DNA from: an uncultured Eggerthella sp.
GTDB lineage: Bacteria; Actinomycetota; Coriobacteriia; Coriobacteriales; Eggerthellaceae
Reading direction: 5' to 3'
Length of the DNA stretch: 64,000 nucleotides
Assembly (NCBI GenBank): GCA_900540345.1
Contig: UQFK01000001.1
Coordinates: forward strand, 367,707 to 431,706
Shown: one piece after another, positions 61,114-64,000 of the stretch
Layout: each line of letters starts with the position of its first letter
Position numbering within the stretch: the stretch's first letter is position 1
Notes under the pieces: model-generated
Databases searched by the model: none
Told to the model about the DNA's origin: nothing
Seen by the model: the letters and a program-made list of their open reading frames with translations, nothing else
Made by a program: the position numbers and the translations under genes

Positions 61114-64000
61114 CTAGACGACCAAATCTGACTGCGCGCTTTCGAGCGAGGTCTTCGCCGTAAAATAGCCTGGCTCACCATTAACCCCATCAGCACGAGC
61201 ATAGGTTCCATCGATAAGGCCAGGATTAAATGCTGTACCCTCGCCTCCTGCTAACAACAAGCAATCCTCGAACATATCGTCAGTCCGCTCAAGGTCAGAC
61301 ATATCGAACTCAGGGGCAACATAAATGCTGTTCAGCGACGAACAACCAGCAAACATCCACTCTGCTGCAATCAGCCTTTTTGAGTCAAAGCCTGATATGT
61401 CAACTGTGACGAGCGATGAACAATTTCGGAAAGTTCCTACAACAGCCTGCAATCGTTCGCTCGTAAAGTTTGAAAGATCAAGCGAAACAAGCGCTGTGCA
61501 ATCGCGAAACATTTGCGTCATACTGCTCGCATACGACGTGTCAAAGCTCGAGAGATCAAGCGAAACAAGCTTCGAGCAACCCATGAACATCCCCGCCATG
61601 CTGATCACTTTAGCAGTGTTAAAACTTGAAACATCAATCGCGATAAGGCTTGCGCAATCCTCAAACATCCTCGCCATATACTTAGCCTCAGAAGTATCAA
61701 GCTTTGCGAGATCGATATGTGTGCAATTAACAAAACCTGCAAACCAACTTGTAAGCGTAGTAGGCTGAATCCCTTGATCGACCACGATAACGCTCTCAAC
61801 AACTGAAGCAATATCCTTCCACGGAGCTCCCTTTGATTCAAATCCGGTATAGAGTGCAGTCACGACTCTAGACTCAAAGACCTCGCCAACGCTTGGCAGC
61901 GCCGCTCGATTGTAGAGCCTTAAGCTGTTATCTTCTTCTGCATACACAGCGAAAGCTTGTTTTGCGCTCGATACGAAATAGGCATATAACGATATCTCTT
62001 CGACTGAATCATACACAGCAACCGTGCAATAGAGCGTGCCTTCCTGCACTTGCTTGCCCGCGCCATTTGCCTCGGTAAACCACCCAGCAAACGACTGATC
62101 TGCATAATTGCCAGGATCAGGAAAAACGATCTTGTCAGCATATCCATGGCTTACGGTCGTTACATACCCATTTGGATAAACGAAGTTCACATAATACTCA
62201 GTCTCCTCCCAAATGAGATGGATATTGAGCACATCTTCATAAGGCGTTCCGAGAAGTTCAGTCAAGATATATCCGCAGGTCATATCTTCATTGATCGAAT
62301 TTCCCTGATCGTCCCTTAAATCAATAAGCTTATGCCCAAGCCAAACGATCGTCAGGCAGGGACGCCCTGTCCATGCTATTAATTTAACTGGATCAATATC
62401 ATGGGAAAGTTCATAACCATTAGTGATATACGTAACTTCGATATAGCGCAAGTCAAGATACGAATACACGTTGATCGGAGCAACGCCATCCCACTCAGAG
62501 ATTGCTGCGATATGGTCAAGTGTCGTTGTGAATTCTGCTACAGGAATCGAGCTATCGTAATACTCAATCCACCCTTCATCTGCCCACCCACGATGCCAAA
62601 ATCCAATATAGTCATTCGTAATGTCGTCATCCTTATTCTGGTCGAAAGCATGATCGAAGACGCTGTAGAGATTTGCTGTCATAGTACGAATGATCGTGTA
62701 TTCATAAGGTGATGATTCCGTATATGACCAGTATTGAACCGTGACCCAATGAACCACTGGGCCAAGCACATTAGAAGTTAGAGCTCCCTTATGCACCACT
62801 TCTTCAGCCCTGCATGTGATACACGCATTTCCATCAGCGGAGACAAGGTCATACGTGGTCGAAGTCGCACCGTCAATCGCTACGCCATCGCGATACCATT
62901 GATAACTGAAACTTGCACCTGAAGGAACACCCACGAGTGCCGCAGTGAGCGTTTTACCCACTTCTGTTTCACCTGAAATAACACAGCTGATCGAATCGGA
63001 AAGCTTCAAGCGCGCAAAGATGGTCGCTTCCATCACGTCATCGTTGGCGACCAAGTCGGCATATCTCATATCGGCATTAACCTTGGAGCCACCCTCTTTC
63101 TCAGTAAACCAACCCATTAATTCATACCCAGCTGGAGCACTCAAAGGCAATGGCTCGATAGCGCTGTACCAATTCAGGACAACTGAAGAGAACACTCCAT
63201 TATCATCAGCAAAATACAGTCGATAGACTTTCACATTCCAACTTGCATACACGATGAAAGCACTAACACCATCCCATGGCTGTGCAAATTCAAGCTCATA
63301 CAATTCAACAAACTGATCTGCGGTCCATCCTTCTTGGACAATCTCGCAAAAACCGCCACTCCAATACTCGTCGAACGAATAGCCCGGGAACTCGTTCGGC
63401 GCAGACGCATCAAAAGAAAATGAATCATAGTCTGTAGCTACTTCTTTAACCTTGACATAGTCATCCTGCATATCTTCAGTAAATGACCAGTATTCCACGG
63501 TAATCATTTGCACTATCGGGCCAAGCGTGTTGGAGATGATTTGCCGATCGGACACCATGACCTTGCAAACAATATTGTGCTTTGCGTCAGCTCGCACAAG
63601 CGCATACGTGGTCGAAGTCGCGCCGTCAATCGCTACGCCATCGCGATACCATTGATAACTGAAACTTACATCCGAAGGAGCACCTGTGAGCGTTGCGACG
63701 AGCGTTTTGCCCACTTCTGTTTCACCTGAAATAACAACGGATTTAGATGAGGTTTGAACAATAACAGGATACAGAACGATATCGCCAATATTTGCAGGAT
63801 CGTATGTGATGACATCGCCTGGTAGGAAAGATGGCGAAGACGCGTTTGGCGCAAGCGCCCATCCGCAAAACCCTTCAAGCGAACTCTGAGCTGCTTGCAA
63901 ACCATAGACATAAAGAACCACATTCGAAACGGTCCCCGTTTCAGAATCGAAATATCCCACTGTAATCTTCGGCGTGAAATATCCTGGCCTGCCGTCAAGA
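61114..64000 (-). CDS. BspA-like (DUF285) surface protein with Ig-like and InlB-type repeats, 5' end cut by window
   Basis: The frame is open through base 63999 (first visible codons spell LDGRPGYFTPKITVGYFD), so the amino end lies beyond the window. It has two Ig-like modules with FSYQWYRDGVAIDGATSTTY, encoded by 133-base near-copies 753 bases apart. InlB/Flg_new-type beta-repeats follow, such as YVNFVYPNGYVTTVSHGY. About 150 residues of DUF285 repeats form the carboxyl end: MFEDCASLIAIDVSSFNTAK, MFMGCSKLVSLDLSSF and similar. It ends in GEPGYFTAK with no anchor, so attachment must be at the amino end or by binding. It is a secreted adhesin-type protein. Confidence 0.88.
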   Translation of the reverse strand, partial: LDGRPGYFTPKITVGYFDSETGTVSNVVLYVYGLQAAQSSLEGFCGWALAPNASSPSFLPGDVITYDPANIGDIVLYPVIVQTSSKSVVISGETEVGKTLVATLTGAPSDVSFSYQWYRDGVAIDGATSTTYALVRADAKHNIVCKVMVSDRQIISNTLGPIVQMITVEYWSFTEDMQDDYVKVKEVATDYDSFSFDASAPNEFPGYSFDEYWSGGFCEIVQEGWTADQFVELYELEFAQPWDGVSAFIVYASWNVKVYRLYFADDNGVFSSVVLNWYSAIEPLPLSAPAGYELMGWFTEKEGGSKVNADMRYADLVANDDVMEATIFARLKLSDSISCVISGETEVGKTLTAALVGVPSGASFSYQWYRDGVAIDGATSTTYDLVSADGNACITCRAEEVVHKGALTSNVLGPVVHWVTVQYWSYTESSPYEYTIIRTMTANLYSVFDHAFDQNKDDDITNDYIGFWHRGWADEGWIEYYDSSIPVAEFTTTLDHIAAISEWDGVAPINVYSYLDLRYIEVTYITNGYELSHDIDPVKLIAWTGRPCLTIVWLGHKLIDLRDDQGNSINEDMTCGYILTELLGTPYEDVLNIHLIWEETEYYVNFVYPNGYVTTVSHGYADKIVFPDPGNYADQSFAGWFTEANGAGKQVQEGTLYCTVAVYDSVEEISLYAYFVSSAKQAFAVYAEEDNSLRLYNRAALPSVGEVFESRVVTALYTGFESKGAPWKDIASVVESVIVVDQGIQPTTLTSWFAGFVNCTHIDLAKLDTSEAKYMARMFEDCASLIAIDVSSFNTAKVISMAGMFMGCSKLVSLDLSSFDTSYASSMTQMFRDCTALVSLDLSNFTSERLQAVVGTFRNCSSLVTVDISGFDSKRLIAAEWMFAGCSSLNSIYVAPEFDMSDLERTDDMFEDCLLLAGGEGTAFNPGLIDGTYARADGVNGEPGYFTAKTSLESAQSDLVV
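62851..62983 (-). repeat. Internal 133-base direct repeat of the BspA-like gene, copy 1
   Basis: It matches 63604-63736 at most positions and encodes an Ig-like module. The offset is 753 bases (251 codons), preserving frame. Confidence 0.8.
63604..63736 (-). repeat. Internal 133-base direct repeat of the BspA-like gene, copy 2
   Basis: The partner of 62851-62983. A recent module duplication or gene conversion would explain the near identity. Confidence 0.8.

Overview
The window reads as chromosome of an anaerobic Actinomycetota, most likely Coriobacteriia. Supporting this are moderate GC with frequent GTG and TTG starts, a complete-looking uppS-cdsA-dxr-rseP-ispG-proS order (MEP-pathway isoprenoids), stand-alone flavin oxidoreductase and FmdE genes, and large Gram-positive surface proteins. 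No 16S or marker search could be run, so the class is an inference.

Layout. 1-3918 (minus): a SAM methyltransferase followed by two ABC permeases and a family-5 solute-binding lipoprotein (cut by the window start), with a palindromic candidate operator at 3939-3965. 4705-13999 (minus): a six-gene surface-fibre locus with two TasA/camelysin-like or similar secreted subunits, an LPKTN-anchored protein, a MucBP protein, a secreted protein of unknown fold and a 1488-residue fibro-slime/SpaA adhesin. No sortase or SipW gene lies in the window. 14241-16385 (plus): O-antigen-ligase-like membrane protein and a membrane-anchored amidase. 16780-26353 (minus): hybrid histidine kinase, nitroreductase, an esterase/GNAT/adenylation-domain cluster and an FmdE/membrane-protein pair. 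26764-33826 (plus): a rhamnose operon (pyk-rhaB-rhaA-rhaD-rhaM-MFS transporter). 34536-40044 (minus): Old Yellow Enzyme with a small helical partner, a 929-residue coiled-coil surface protein, tRNA-Ala(GGC) and a small acidic protein. 41253-51693 (minus): U32 protease, proS, ispG, rseP, dxr, cdsA, uppS, frr, pyrH. 52291-64000: a nuclease-like protein, HtrA protease, amino-acid-binding lipoprotein, family-2 glycosyltransferase (plus), ComF, cupin (plus), and a BspA-like surface protein running off the window end.

Two signals cut across all of this. First, a dispersed ~199-bp intergenic element with TTTTGCAG ends. Its terminal inverted repeats change in a compensatory way between copies, and two copies in the same orientation flank the nuclease-like gene at 52291-53364. 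Second, short tandem repeats (minisatellites) recur in the intergenic gaps and inside coding regions, including enzymes such as uppS, ispG, comF, fmdE and an adenylation domain. The clearest coding units are multiples of three bases (18, 21, 24, 30) while gap units are often not. That pattern suggests a genome-wide repeat-expansion process filtered by selection for reading frame.
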